In this document: positions 26,501-36,065 of the stretch, piece after piece
Numbering within the stretch: position 1 is the first letter of the stretch
Layout: each line of letters opens with the position of its first letter
Source: Tatumella punctata
Lineage (GTDB): Bacteria > Pseudomonadota > Gammaproteobacteria > Enterobacterales > Enterobacteriaceae
Length of the DNA stretch: 64,000 nt
Reading direction: 5' to 3'
NCBI RefSeq assembly: GCF_039523735.1
Contig: NZ_BAAAFW010000059.1
Span: 224,475-288,474, forward strand
Notes under the pieces: generated by a model
What the model saw: only the letters and a program-made list of their open reading frames with translations
Told to the model about the DNA's origin: nothing
Database searches by the model: none
Translations under genes and position numbers: made by a program

Positions 26501-26678
26501 TGCAGGGTTCCTTTAAAATCTGGCTTGCGGGCTATACGGACAAACGGCGCTTATTCTACCTGCCTGACCTGCGATGTCACCTGTTTTGCACGCTGGCAGG
26601 CCCACGACGAGTCGCTTTTATATAGTATGTTGTAACTAAAGTGGGGCTTAAAAATACAGGGCCCGCGGCCCCGTACTT

Positions 26679-27848
26679 TTACTGACCGTCGAGGCCGCGG
26701 ATTGGTTTTACTGAAGCCCAGCTTCTGCAGGACGGGCAGTGCCAGTAGATAGCATGGGCGGTAAAGCCGCATTTCTGGCAGCGATAGCGCGGCTTAATAC
26801 GGATTTGCTCACCCACCATGTCCCTCAGTATCACCAGGCTCTGTTTGGCTCTGCCATCTTCCGCATCCTGCAGATAATAATTAATCAGCCGGTGGAAGCC
26901 ACGGGTGGTCGGATGATGCTCCAGTTGCTTCATCAGAAATAACTGGGCAGCAGCGGATCCTTCATCGTTATCAATAATATCTGCCAGATATAATTCGGCT
27001 GCATTCCCGGTTTCTGCGGCAACACATTGCTGCAGAAACTCAACCCATAACCGGGGGGCCTCAAGCCGCTGATAACAGCCTTCCAGCAATACCAGTATTT
27101 CGCTGACAAATTCGGAGTCCTGTTGCAGCACCCGCTGCAGTGACTGTACCGCTTTCTGTTCCTCACCCTGTTCGATAAAAATACGGCCCTGCATAATGGA
27201 TACCCGGGCACAGTTTTTATCAGCCGATTCACCTTTACGCAGTAGTCCCATCGCTTTATCAAGATCATCGCTGCTCATGGCCTGTAACGCCAGCTCACAG
27301 TAGAAATGGGCGATTTCCATTTTATGTTTAGTTTTACCCAGTTTCACCAGACGTTCAGCCGTCTCGATAGCCTGTGTCCAGTCGCTGGTCTGCTGATAGA
27401 TCAGTAATAATTGCTGTAACGCCCCTTCGCGAAAATCTGTTTCATCAGTGAGCTGGCTAAACATATCTTCTGCCCGGTCATACAAACCGGCAGCCAGATA
27501 ATCCCGCCCCAGTTGCTGAATGGCCAGCAAACGCTGATCATAGTCGAGGGACGTACTTTCCATCAGCGACTGGTGAATACGAATAGCGCGGTCTACCTCG
27601 CCCCGTGAGCGGAATAAATTCCCGAGGGTCAGATGCGCTTCAATAGTCCCGCTGTCTTCTTTAAGCATATCAAGGAACAGGTCAACAGCTTTATCCTGCT
27701 GGTTAGACAGTAAAAAGTTAACCCCGGCAACGTAGTCCCGCGACAGACGGTTCGCTTCCTGTTTTTTGTCTTGTTGCGCACTGCGGCGGCCCATATACCA
27801 GCCATATGCCGCCGCAACAGGCAATAACAGAAACAGCAGTTCAAGCAT
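26679..27848 (-). CDS. lapB: LPS assembly regulator LapB (YciM)
   Basis: Inner-membrane-anchored protein that drives FtsH to degrade LpxC and so limits lipopolysaccharide synthesis. It has 389 residues as in E. coli: one N-terminal membrane helix (about 2-18), a long array of TPR repeats (about 35-340), and a C-terminal rubredoxin-like zinc knuckle with CQKCGF and CPSCRSW. It follows lapA by six bases, making one operon. Confidence 0.97.
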   Translation of the reverse strand: MLELLFLLLPVAAAYGWYMGRRSAQQDKKQEANRLSRDYVAGVNFLLSNQQDKAVDLFLDMLKEDSGTIEAHLTLGNLFRSRGEVDRAIRIHQSLMESTSLDYDQRLLAIQQLGRDYLAAGLYDRAEDMFSQLTDETDFREGALQQLLLIYQQTSDWTQAIETAERLVKLGKTKHKMEIAHFYCELALQAMSSDDLDKAMGLLRKGESADKNCARVSIMQGRIFIEQGEEQKAVQSLQRVLQQDSEFVSEILVLLEGCYQRLEAPRLWVEFLQQCVAAETGNAAELYLADIIDNDEGSAAAQLFLMKQLEHHPTTRGFHRLINYYLQDAEDGRAKQSLVILRDMVGEQIRIKPRYRCQKCGFTAHAIYWHCPSCRSWASVKPIRGLDGQ

Positions 27849-27854
27849 GACGAA

Positions 27855-28166
27855 TTATTCCTTCACCACAGCTTTACCGTTCGCTGTCGTTACCGCAGAC
27901 GAGGGTGTGACATATTGCGCTTCAAGACGTTTGATCTTGCGCTGAGCACGGGACAGGGACAACCGGACCCGCAGCCAGAAGAGCCCGCAGATAACCCAGC
28001 CAAGGATAAAGCCGGCACCAAACAGGGTGGCCAGTAAGGAAGATACTCGGAAATCGCCGCGGGCCAGCAGGTAATTAAAGGTCACGATCTGATCATTTTT
28101 GGCACCCAGCGTAATCGAGATAATAAAAATGACCAGCACGACTAAAAAAATCACTAAATATTTCAC
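27855..28166 (-). CDS. lapA: LPS assembly protein LapA (YciS)
   Basis: Small inner-membrane protein, 103 residues (E. coli 102). Two membrane helices are joined by NDQIVTFNYLLARGDFR, and a basic helical tail follows (RVRLSLSRAQRKIKRLEAQ). A GTG start at 28166 is used because the E. coli protein begins KYLxIFL at this place and AGGAT lies just upstream; a longer frame would start at 28235. It is the first gene of lapAB. Confidence 0.93.
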   Translation of the reverse strand: MKYLVIFLVVLVIFIISITLGAKNDQIVTFNYLLARGDFRVSSLLATLFGAGFILGWVICGLFWLRVRLSLSRAQRKIKRLEAQYVTPSSAVTTANGKAVVKE

Positions 28167-28307
28167 AATGTATCCTGTTATCGTTGTTTCCGTAAGCCGT
28201 ACTATCCGCTGACTCCGGCCGCGGACGGCTGACATTCCGGTACACCTGCATCATTATATTATGGGGATGCAGAATATATTTACAATATGGCTTTTTGCTT
28301 CAGCACA

Positions 28308-29045
28308 TTATTCCATATCACGGCCACTGGCGGAAAGCAGCAGATACGCGGGCACAGACACCAGAATAACTATGCCCCCGGCATTCACCACTGACATGAT
28401 AACATCCCATGGCCAGTGCATTCCGAGAGCCATACGACTCCAGATTACCAGAAGTGCCCATATAAAGGTGGCAATAACCGTTTTATAGTAGCGACGGGGC
28501 CATAACAGAACCAGGTTCAGTAACGCCCAGCAGGCGGCAAACATGCTGTGGCCTGAAGGAAAAGAATAGCCTGTTTCAAATGCCCAGTGCTGTTTAAGCC
28601 AGCCAGGCAGCAGTGCATCGCCTGCGGTTGCGCTGTATACCTGCCTGCTGCGTTGCTCAGGCGATAACCGGTAAAAACCGGCAATCTCTGACGGTGACGA
28701 AGGGTACAGCCATGCAACATAAGGCCGGGCTTCTCTGACCTGGTTTTTTATCAGCGCATTGATGCCCTGCCCGCCCCAGACTACCGCCACCACCCATAGC
28801 AGCGTCAGCAACGGGGATTTTACCCCTGACTGATAAGGCCGCAGCTGCCAGAGTAACACAGCGGCCAGTATCAGTGTGGTCAGTATTCCCCACGGACGGG
28901 TCACGGTTTCGGTTGCTGCAAACAATACGGCCAGCAGGCCGCGGCCTGCCCCGGGTTGCCAGTGCCAGCCAGAAACCCATAATGCCGATGGCAGTACCAG
29001 TAAAATCAGCATGCCGCTGGCTGTCAGTTTCAGCAGTTTTAACAT
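28308..29045 (-). CDS. pgpB: Phosphatidylglycerophosphatase B
   Basis: Inner-membrane phosphatase of the PAP2 family that acts on phosphatidylglycerophosphate, undecaprenyl pyrophosphate and diacylglycerol pyrophosphate. The three motifs are visible: K-x6-RP (KNQVREARP), PSGH (FPSGHSMFA), and S-R-x5-H-x3-D (SRMALGMHWPWD). Five or six membrane helices are predicted. At 245 residues it is slightly shorter than E. coli PgpB (254). Confidence 0.94.
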   Translation of the reverse strand: MLKLLKLTASGMLILLVLPSALWVSGWHWQPGAGRGLLAVLFAATETVTRPWGILTTLILAAVLLWQLRPYQSGVKSPLLTLLWVVAVVWGGQGINALIKNQVREARPYVAWLYPSSPSEIAGFYRLSPEQRSRQVYSATAGDALLPGWLKQHWAFETGYSFPSGHSMFAACWALLNLVLLWPRRYYKTVIATFIWALLVIWSRMALGMHWPWDVIMSVVNAGGIVILVSVPAYLLLSASGRDME

Positions 29046-29255
29046 CGTATATATGTTTTCTCCGCGGCTAAATCGATAATTATTATTTTCTGTGCCTGAC
29101 GAAATAAGTTAACCTTCGTTATTGCTCTGATTGTGCTTTATTTCATCCTGAGCAGCAGAGTATTGCACACAGGGATAATGATTATGGCACAATAACATAT
29201 TCAACTCTCAGGTTCAGAATACTGAAAATAACAGGTTTCAACAGCGGAGTATTTC

Positions 29256-29855
29256 ATGCAACTTAAGCGGGTGGCACAAGCCACACTGCCCACACCATGG
29301 GGCGATTTCCTGATGGTGGGTTTTGAAGAAATTAGCACCGGAAAAGACCACGCAGCCCTGGTTTTTGGCGATATTTCCGGCCCGGCACCTGTCCTGGCGC
29401 GGGTACACTCAGAGTGTCTGACCGGTGACGCTTTGTTTAGTTTACGCTGTGATTGCGGATTCCAGCTGGAGTCGGCATTAAACGCCATTGCAACCGAAGG
29501 ACGCGGCGTCCTGCTGTATCATCGTCAGGAAGGCCGTAATATCGGGTTACTGAACAAAATCCGTGCTTATTCCTTGCAGGATAAAGGTTACGATACCGTA
29601 GAAGCTAACCTCAAATTAGGTTTTGCTGCCGATGAACGTGATTTTACCCTGTGTGCCGATATGTTTAAATTACTCGAGGTAGATGCCGTGCGTCTGCTGA
29701 CCAATAACCCGGCGAAGGTCCGGGTACTGACGGAAGCAGGAATTAATATTAGCGAACGAGTGCCCCTCGAAGTCGGCAGGAACCCGAAAAATACCGGCTA
29801 TCTGGATACCAAAGCCCTTAAGATGGGACATTTACTGCAGCATAATGACGACTGA
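29256..29855 (+). CDS. ribA: GTP cyclohydrolase II
   Basis: First enzyme of riboflavin synthesis, opening GTP to the diaminopyrimidine. It has 199 residues. Zinc ligands Cys54, Cys65 and Cys67 lie in SECLTGDALFSLRCDCGF, and HRQEGRNIGL carries the triphosphate-binding and catalytic residues. A GGAG sits eight bases before the ATG. In E. coli the neighbour on one side is acnA, which is missing here. Confidence 0.97.
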   Translation: MQLKRVAQATLPTPWGDFLMVGFEEISTGKDHAALVFGDISGPAPVLARVHSECLTGDALFSLRCDCGFQLESALNAIATEGRGVLLYHRQEGRNIGLLNKIRAYSLQDKGYDTVEANLKLGFAADERDFTLCADMFKLLEVDAVRLLTNNPAKVRVLTEAGINISERVPLEVGRNPKNTGYLDTKALKMGHLLQHNDD

Positions 29856-29876
29856 TTCTGCAATATTGTCAGTCAG

Positions 29877-29905
29877 AAAGCCGGATATTCCGGCTTTTAT
29901 TTTTC
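29877..29905 (+). terminator. ribA terminator
   Basis: AAAGCCGG (29877-29884), loop ATATT, CCGGCTTT (29890-29897), then TATTTTT. A standard intrinsic terminator. The 170 bp after it, up to ymiA, hold no gene that I can support. Confidence 0.9.
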
Positions 29906-30077
29906 CGTCACAGGGAATACTTTACTGAAATAATATTTGTTCGCCTGTTTTTATGGGGTCCGGATGATTTTATATCGCAACATGACCGCAATACCCCTTT
30001 ATTACTCATCATCCGGAGTTAATTTCCCCCGCGCCTAAACATACTCAGGACGACTCTGCTATTTTATCGCGCCGACA

Positions 30078-30245
30078 TTATCTGCAAAATAGCCGGAAAA
30101 TTAACAGGCCGCTAATTAGCCAGAATAGACTACAGCCAGCAAGTACCGTCAGCCATACCCGGCGACGAAAACGCGACGCGGGCAGCGCTTCCAGTGACTG
30201 TATATAACAACGGCACAATGAATGAAATAATGAAGTAAGTGACAT
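30078..30245 (-). CDS. ymiA: Small membrane protein YmiA-like
   Basis: Protein of 55 residues whose C-terminal half (RRRVWLTVLAGCSLFWLISG then LLIFRL) matches the pattern of E. coli YmiA, a 46-residue single-helix membrane protein encoded at the same place downstream of cysB. The ATG at 30245 is preferred over the far upstream codon at 30347 because AGGGAGGG lies four bases before it. Function unknown. YciX and acnA, which follow ymiA in E. coli, are absent. Confidence 0.78.
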   Translation of the reverse strand: MSLTSLFHSLCRCYIQSLEALPASRFRRRVWLTVLAGCSLFWLISGLLIFRLFCR

Positions 30246-30402
30246 ACAGCCCTCCCTGTAAATGACCAGAATACCCCTGACCGAATGATGACCGGCCAAC
30301 AGCTGAGTCAATTGCTGGTCATCCATAACCGGCAATTTATAGCACACACTGATATTTCTATTGGTTAAGAAAACACAGAAATACTTTCCTGTCCTTCGGT
30401 TC

Positions 30403-31377
30403 TCACTTCACCGGCAAACGAATATCTTTAAACATGGCTTCAATATCTTCGTTTGAGCGCAAAGCAATGGCCGTATCAACCACATCACGCGTCAGATGAG
30501 GTGCAAAACGCTGAATGAAATCATACATATAAGTACGGAGGAAACTGCTGCTGCGGAAGCCTATCTTGGTGGTGCTGTAGCTGAAAATATCTGATACATC
30601 TATTTTCACCAGGTCAGGATCAGAAACCGGATCAACCGCCATACTGGCGATAACACCAATACCCAGTCCCAGACGTACATAGGTTTTGATCACATCAGCA
30701 TCCGTGGCAGTAAACACAATTTGCGGTGTCAGTCCGGCCTGATTAAATGCTGAGTCCAACGCGGAACGGCCGGTAAAACCAAAGGTATAGGTCACCAGCG
30801 GATATTCAGCCAAATCATGGATAGTCACATGTGATTTTTCGGCCAGAGGATGGTCCGGCGGAACCACTATTGAACGATTCCAGTGATAGCAAGGCAGCAT
30901 CACCAGGTCATCGTATAAGTGTAATGCTTCGGTCGCGATAGCGAAGTCAGCGTTACCTTTTGATACGGCTTCCGCGATCTGCGTCGGAGAGCCCTGGTGC
31001 ATATGCAGAGACACCCGCGGATAACGCTGAATAAAGCCTTTGATCACTGGCGGAAGAGCATATCTGGCCTGCGTATGTGTGGTGGCAACGTATAACGACC
31101 CCTGATCAGGCCAGGTATGTTCTCCGGCCACAGATTTAATCGCATCCACTTTCGACAACACTTCGCGGGCAATTCGGATAATCTCATCCCCGGCCGGGGT
31201 TATTTGAGTCAGGTGTTTACCACTCCGTGAAAAGATTTGAACACCTAACTCATCCTCCAGCATACGTACCTGCTTACTGATACCCGGCTGAGAGGTATAT
31301 AACCCTTCTGCAGTTGAAGAAACATTAAGGTTGTGGTTTACGACTTCGACGATATAGCGTAATTGCTGTAATTTCAT
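30403..31377 (-). CDS. cysB: Cysteine regulon regulator CysB
   Basis: LysR-family activator of sulfate assimilation and cysteine synthesis; it responds to N-acetylserine and is antagonised by sulfide and thiosulfate. Its 324 residues match E. coli exactly in length. The N-terminal helix-turn-helix includes SSTAEGLYTSQPGISKQVRML, and the effector domain follows from about residue 90. It lies downstream of topA on the same strand with a long gap that contains a palindrome. Confidence 0.98.
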   Translation of the reverse strand: MKLQQLRYIVEVVNHNLNVSSTAEGLYTSQPGISKQVRMLEDELGVQIFSRSGKHLTQITPAGDEIIRIAREVLSKVDAIKSVAGEHTWPDQGSLYVATTHTQARYALPPVIKGFIQRYPRVSLHMHQGSPTQIAEAVSKGNADFAIATEALHLYDDLVMLPCYHWNRSIVVPPDHPLAEKSHVTIHDLAEYPLVTYTFGFTGRSALDSAFNQAGLTPQIVFTATDADVIKTYVRLGLGIGVIASMAVDPVSDPDLVKIDVSDIFSYSTTKIGFRSSSFLRTYMYDFIQRFAPHLTRDVVDTAIALRSNEDIEAMFKDIRLPVK

Positions 31378-31434
31378 AGCCCACCATTCCGGGACAAAAG
31401 ACAGTCAGTGCCTGCGTCCCTGCAAAATAATTAT

Positions 31435-31463
31435 CTGTTAATAATCTCTTTGATTATTAACAG
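31435..31463. repeat. 12-bp inverted repeat upstream of cysB
   Basis: CTGTTAATAATC (31435-31446), 5-nt spacer TCTTT, and GATTATTAACAG (31452-31463) form a perfect AT-rich palindrome about 60 bp upstream of the cysB ATG. It is too AT-rich to be a terminator with no U-run after it. An operator for autoregulation is possible; CysB sites are degenerate, so I cannot assign it. Confidence 0.6.
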
Positions 31464-31538
31464 ACTACACACGCATTTTTTCTATAACTACTATAGCATT
31501 AAACAATTATCAACAGAACAAATAGCTATATCAGTTAA

Positions 31539-31566
31539 AAATAAAAGGGCCAGCAAACGCTGGCCC
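31539..31566 (-). terminator. topA terminator
   Basis: On the minus strand: GGGCCAGC, loop GTTT, GCTGGCCC, then TTTTATTTTT, placed 17 bases after the topA stop. A strong intrinsic terminator. Confidence 0.93.
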
Positions 31567-31582
31567 CGATGTACTGCACGCT

Positions 31583-34180
31583 TTATTTTTTAGCTTCCTG
31601 CCATTTATCGTCAATATAAAACATTGACCAGCCGGTTGCCTTGCCTTCCTTTTCAGAAGAAATATACTGCTGCTTAGTTTTGCGGCTAAAACGTACCAGG
31701 GTTTTATTTCCCTGAGGATCAGCGGCAGGTGCCCGGGTCAGATAAGCGAACTTCTCCGGCAGACGGTCACTGAAACGCTGTAATTCTTCCACCAGCGGTG
31801 CCCGGGTTTCACGTGATTTAGGGAATGTATTCGCTGCCAGGAAAATACCTGCAGCACCATCACGTAACACAAAATAAGCATCTGACTTTTCACAGGCTAA
31901 TTCAGGTAACGGTACCGGATCTTCTTTTGGCGGTGCAACATCACCGTTACGCAGGATTTTACGGGTATTTTTACAGGCGTCATTAGTACAGGCCATATAC
32001 TTACCGAAACGCCCCATTTTCAGATGCATTTCATTTCCGCATTTCTCACACTCCACCACCGGACCATCATAGCCTTTGATGCGGAACTCACCCTCTTCAA
32101 TCTGATAGCCATCACAGGATGGGTTGTTACCACAGACATGGAGTTTGCGTTTTTCATCGATCAGGTAGCTGTCCATTGCAGTGCCGCATTTCTGACAACG
32201 TGGTCGTGCGCGTAATGCGTTGGTTTCCGCATCATCGCCTTCCAGAATATTTAATACTTCATTTTCCGGAATCAGATTGATGGTCTGTTTACACCGCTCT
32301 TTTGGGGGTAATGCATAGCCGGAACACCCGAGAAATACACCGGTTGTCGCGGTGCGTATTCCCATATGTCGCTGGCAGGCCGGACATTCAATTGAGGTGA
32401 TGACCATCTGGTTAGGCTGCATTCCCCCTTCTTCAGGGTCTTTATCCGCCTGTTCCAGTTGCTGACTGAAATCAGCGAAGAAATGATCCAGTACAGCACG
32501 CCACTCCGCCTGATTGCTGGCCACCTGATCAAGGTTGTCTTCCATCCGGGCGGTGAAGTCGTAGTTCATCAGTTCGCGGAAGTTACCTTCCAGCCGGTCA
32601 GTCACAATTTCGCCCATCTTCTCGGCATAAAAGCGACGGCTTTCGGTTCTGACGTAACCGCGATCCTGGATAGTTGAGATAATTGACGCGTAAGTCGACG
32701 GACGACCGATACCGCGTTTTTCCAGTTCACGAACCAGCGATGCTTCGCTGAAACGGGCCGGTGGCTTGGTGAAGTGACGGGCCGGAAGCACATCAAGTAA
32801 AGCCGGGGACTCACCCACCTCAATGGCTGGCAGAGTCAAATCATCATCATTTTTACGTAAAGCCGGCATCACTTTTGTCCAGCCATCGAAACGTAATGTA
32901 CGTCCTTTGGCTTTAAGACGGTAATCGCCGGCCTGTACAGTCAGTGTGGTTGAATCATACTTCGCCGCCACCATTTGACAGGCAACAAACTGACGCCAGA
33001 TTAACTGATAAAGTTTCTGCGCATCCGCTTCCATATCTTTGAGCTGTTCGGCGACAACATTCACATCCGAAGGACGAATAGCTTCGTGCGCTTCCTGTGA
33101 ATTATCCTTGTTCGCATACAGGGTCGCCGTTTTGGGCAGGTATTTGTCACCAAAACTCTCATCAATATAAGTACGTGCCATTTCGATGGCATCCTGACTC
33201 AGATTCGTGGAGTCGGTACGCATATAGGTAATATGACCCGCTTCATACAGACGCTGAGCCATCATCATGGTTTTTTTTACCCCAAAGCCCAGCCGCGTAC
33301 TGGCCGCCTGCTGTAATGTGGAAGTGATAAAAGGTGCGCCGGGCTTACTGCTGGTGGGTTTATCTTCCCGCTCGGTAACCCGGTAAGAGGCTTTTTCCAG
33401 CAAAGAAACGGCTGCCTGAGTCGTTTCTTTATTTTCGGGGCGAAAAGCTTTATCACCCTGATGTGTGACCCGCATCAGTAACTCATTGCCCGCGGCGGTA
33501 TTCAGACGAACGTCAATATCCCAGTATTCTTCCGGAACAAAGGCCTTGATTTCGCGTTCCCGCTCAACCACCAGTCGTACAGCCACAGACTGTACCCGGC
33601 CGGCAGATAAACCGCGGGCGACTTTTTTCCACAATAATGGCGATACCATATAGCCGACGACCCGGTCCATAAAACGCCGGGCCTGCTGAGCATTAACACG
33701 ATCGATATTCAGCTCACCGGGCTGTTCAAATGCCTGACGTATCGCATTTTTGGTAATTTCGTTAAATACCACACGGCTGAAACGCTGGTCATCTCCGCCA
33801 ATAACTTCCCGTAAGTGCCAGGCTATCGCCTCACCCTCACGGTCCAAATCCGTCGCCAGATAGATGTGATCTGCATCAGCGGCCAGCGCCTGTAATTCAG
33901 AAACGACTTTTTCTTTACCCGGTAAAATCTGATAGTTGGCTTTCCAGCCATGCCACGGATCAACGCCCATGCGGTTTACCAGGGCACTTTTCTCGTCTTT
34001 CTTACCGGTTTTCGTTGTTTTAGCTTTACCGGCTTCTGCCGTTTTTTTCGCTAACGAACCGCTGGTCGGCAGGTCTCGAATATGACCCACACTGGATTTA
34101 ACAACGAAGCCACTGCCAAGGTATTTATTAATAGTTTTAGCCTTTGCCGGTGACTCAACAATAACGAGTGCTTTACCCAT
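31583..34180 (-). CDS. topA: DNA topoisomerase I
   Basis: Type IA topoisomerase that relaxes negative supercoils. Its 865 residues match E. coli in length. It begins with the TOPRIM domain (GKALVIVESPAKAKTI), has the catalytic tyrosine in ITYMRTDSTNLS near residue 319, and ends with three tetracysteine zinc-binding domains (CPAC...C...C, CQKC...C...C, CEKC...C...C) and two zinc-ribbon-like domains. AGGTAAAG precedes the ATG. Confidence 0.98.
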   Translation of the reverse strand: MGKALVIVESPAKAKTINKYLGSGFVVKSSVGHIRDLPTSGSLAKKTAEAGKAKTTKTGKKDEKSALVNRMGVDPWHGWKANYQILPGKEKVVSELQALAADADHIYLATDLDREGEAIAWHLREVIGGDDQRFSRVVFNEITKNAIRQAFEQPGELNIDRVNAQQARRFMDRVVGYMVSPLLWKKVARGLSAGRVQSVAVRLVVEREREIKAFVPEEYWDIDVRLNTAAGNELLMRVTHQGDKAFRPENKETTQAAVSLLEKASYRVTEREDKPTSSKPGAPFITSTLQQAASTRLGFGVKKTMMMAQRLYEAGHITYMRTDSTNLSQDAIEMARTYIDESFGDKYLPKTATLYANKDNSQEAHEAIRPSDVNVVAEQLKDMEADAQKLYQLIWRQFVACQMVAAKYDSTTLTVQAGDYRLKAKGRTLRFDGWTKVMPALRKNDDDLTLPAIEVGESPALLDVLPARHFTKPPARFSEASLVRELEKRGIGRPSTYASIISTIQDRGYVRTESRRFYAEKMGEIVTDRLEGNFRELMNYDFTARMEDNLDQVASNQAEWRAVLDHFFADFSQQLEQADKDPEEGGMQPNQMVITSIECPACQRHMGIRTATTGVFLGCSGYALPPKERCKQTINLIPENEVLNILEGDDAETNALRARPRCQKCGTAMDSYLIDEKRKLHVCGNNPSCDGYQIEEGEFRIKGYDGPVVECEKCGNEMHLKMGRFGKYMACTNDACKNTRKILRNGDVAPPKEDPVPLPELACEKSDAYFVLRDGAAGIFLAANTFPKSRETRAPLVEELQRFSDRLPEKFAYLTRAPAADPQGNKTLVRFSRKTKQQYISSEKEGKATGWSMFYIDDKWQEAKK

Positions 34181-34542
34181 AGATAACTTTACCTAATAAA
34201 AACGTCCTGAAGAACGGGAGAGGATGACTCCCCTGATTTGCAACAAGTGCGCTTGCTGCCGACTCTCACTAATCACGCCACATCATCGATAACTAACCAT
34301 AGCCCGGATATTAACAGTATGATTAAAATAATCTTTTACTCAGGTATCCTGGCCGCTGACGGCGTGAACTCCCTGATTCGCAAATCGTCCACACTGTACC
34401 TGATAAAATCTGTTACGCAACTTTATTAGCATCCTGGCGTATTTATCGCCACTAATAGCACCAATAATTTTGTCCCGGTGGTTACTCTTGCCGTAAAATA
34501 CCCTCCGGATTTGTAATGATATATCAGCAACAGGAGCATGCT
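34181..34542. other. Divergent gap between topA and yciN
   Basis: This 360-bp region should contain the multiple topA promoters and the yciN promoter. I see no gene in it. Rightward promoter candidate TTGCCG (34488-34493), 18-bp spacer, TGTAAT (34512-34517) is the only element I can point to with some confidence. Confidence 0.5.
34488..34517 (+). promoter_or_regulatory. Possible yciN promoter
   Basis: TTGCCG at 34488-34493 and TGTAAT at 34512-34517 with an 18-bp spacer, 26 bp before the yciN start codon. A plain sigma-70 match; spacing is slightly long. Confidence 0.45.
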
Positions 34543-34794
34543 ATGAACGGAAAACCCCGGGCTGTTGATTCTGCAACTCTGATTGCACTGGCCAGCGAAC
34601 AAATGACCGGATATCCGGATTATCTGCCATCCATGGAAATTACAGCTGTACGTCAGCAAGGTAACTTACTGATTTTTAGCGGCCCCTGGTTTGCAGACGC
34701 ACAGGGATTGCCGACAAAACAAAGTACCGCGGCCTTTAATGTGTTTAAAGCCCTGACACAGGAATTGTCACCTCTGTACTGTCTGAAACAGTAA
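34543..34794 (+). CDS. yciN: Small protein YciN (DUF2498)
   Basis: Cytoplasmic protein of 83 residues as in E. coli. Family hallmarks are GPWFADAQGLPTKQSTAAFN and the C-terminal LSPLYCL. An earlier in-frame ATG at 34516 exists, but AGGAG eight bases before 34543 decides the start. The function is unknown. It is convergent with sohB. Confidence 0.93.
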   Translation: MNGKPRAVDSATLIALASEQMTGYPDYLPSMEITAVRQQGNLLIFSGPWFADAQGLPTKQSTAAFNVFKALTQELSPLYCLKQ

Positions 34795-34814
34795 CCCCGG
34801 CAATTGCCGGGGTT
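34793..34814. terminator. Palindromic terminator between yciN and sohB
   Basis: A perfect 22-bp palindrome starting AACCCCGGCAA lies across the yciN stop codon and is shared by the convergent yciN and sohB. The central ATT/AAT bases would form a small loop. No long T-tract follows. Confidence 0.75.
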
Positions 34815-34846
34815 CGGTTGTCTGTAGCCACAATAACACAGGCGGG

Positions 34847-35893
34847 TTACAACAAGGGCTTTTCGCCCTTTTGCCACCATTTAAGCAGCAGGCGTTCTGC
34901 AACACTGGCACCACTTTGGGTAAAACGCTCAATGACACTTTTTTTCTTAGTGTAACTTACGGATAATAAATTGAATTCATCCATTTTACTGATAATTACT
35001 TCATCACTGGTGGCAATCTCGTCAATCAGCCCGTTTTCCAGAGCCTGACGTCCGTACCAGTGCTCGCCGGTCGCCACCGAGTCAATGTCCAGAGACGGGC
35101 GCATTTGATGAACAAATGATTTAAATAACTGATGAGTTTCATTAAGATCTTCGCGAAATTTTTCCCGGCCTTCATCCGTATTTTCGCCAAGCAGCGTCAG
35201 CGTCCGTTTATACTGACCGGCCGTATGCAGTTCAATATCAATATCATTACGTTTCAGCAGGCGATTAAAGTTAGGTACCTGAGCAACCACCCCGATGGAG
35301 CCGATAATCGCAAAGGGCGCGGCAACAATATGTGAGGCGACACAAGCCATCATATACCCGCCACTGGCAGCCACTTTATCGACTACCGCGGTCAGACGGA
35401 TCCCGTGATCGCGCAGCCTCTGTAACTGGGACGCTGCCAGGCCATAGCCGTGCACCACACCGCCCGGGCTTTCCAGTTTCAACAACACTTCATCACCGGC
35501 GGTGGCCACAGACAGGACAGCTGAAATTTCTTTACGTAAAGAAGCCACTTCGCCGGCATCCATACTGCCTTTAAAATCCAGAACAAATAGTGTTTTCTTT
35601 GCCGGTGGCGGGGTTCCCTGCTTCCTTGCCGCTTTTTCTGCTTTGGCTTGCTCTTTCTGTTGCTTTTTCTGCCCTTTCAGCCAGTTTTTCTGCTCATGCT
35701 CAGGAAGCGTTGCGACCGCCAGTGTTTGTTTCAGCGTCTGATAATCTTCACCGGGATGACCAAGCTGTAACTGCCCCTGCCCCGTTTTTTTACGGGACGA
35801 AACACCAACGCATACCACCACCAGCGCAATAATCGCCACGACCAGGGTGACAATTTTTGCTAAAAATAACCCATATTCTGCAATAAAACTCAC
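34847..35893 (-). CDS. sohB: Inner-membrane peptidase SohB
   Basis: Signal-peptide-peptidase-like serine protease of family S49, 348 residues. It has an N-terminal membrane helix (about 7-29), a basic and alanine-rich linker (residues 65-100), and the S49 domain with the nucleophile in KVAASGGYMMAC and GSIGVVAQ. The start is GTG at 35893, with AGGTGG upstream. Multicopy sohB suppresses loss of DegP in E. coli. Confidence 0.95.
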   Translation of the reverse strand: MSFIAEYGLFLAKIVTLVVAIIALVVVCVGVSSRKKTGQGQLQLGHPGEDYQTLKQTLAVATLPEHEQKNWLKGQKKQQKEQAKAEKAARKQGTPPPAKKTLFVLDFKGSMDAGEVASLRKEISAVLSVATAGDEVLLKLESPGGVVHGYGLAASQLQRLRDHGIRLTAVVDKVAASGGYMMACVASHIVAAPFAIIGSIGVVAQVPNFNRLLKRNDIDIELHTAGQYKRTLTLLGENTDEGREKFREDLNETHQLFKSFVHQMRPSLDIDSVATGEHWYGRQALENGLIDEIATSDEVIISKMDEFNLLSVSYTKKKSVIERFTQSGASVAERLLLKWWQKGEKPLL

Positions 35894-36065
35894 TCAGTCC
35901 ACCTCTGTCACATCGGTTAAAACGCATGTTATTCCGTCCGCTCTGACACAATACAGCCTGTCTCAGACGGTGACGAAACAGGAAATTAACAGCCTGTCCT
36001 CAGAGTGTATCATATGATAATTTACGACATAACTGTATGAAATATAAAAAACAAAGGACCCGCCC

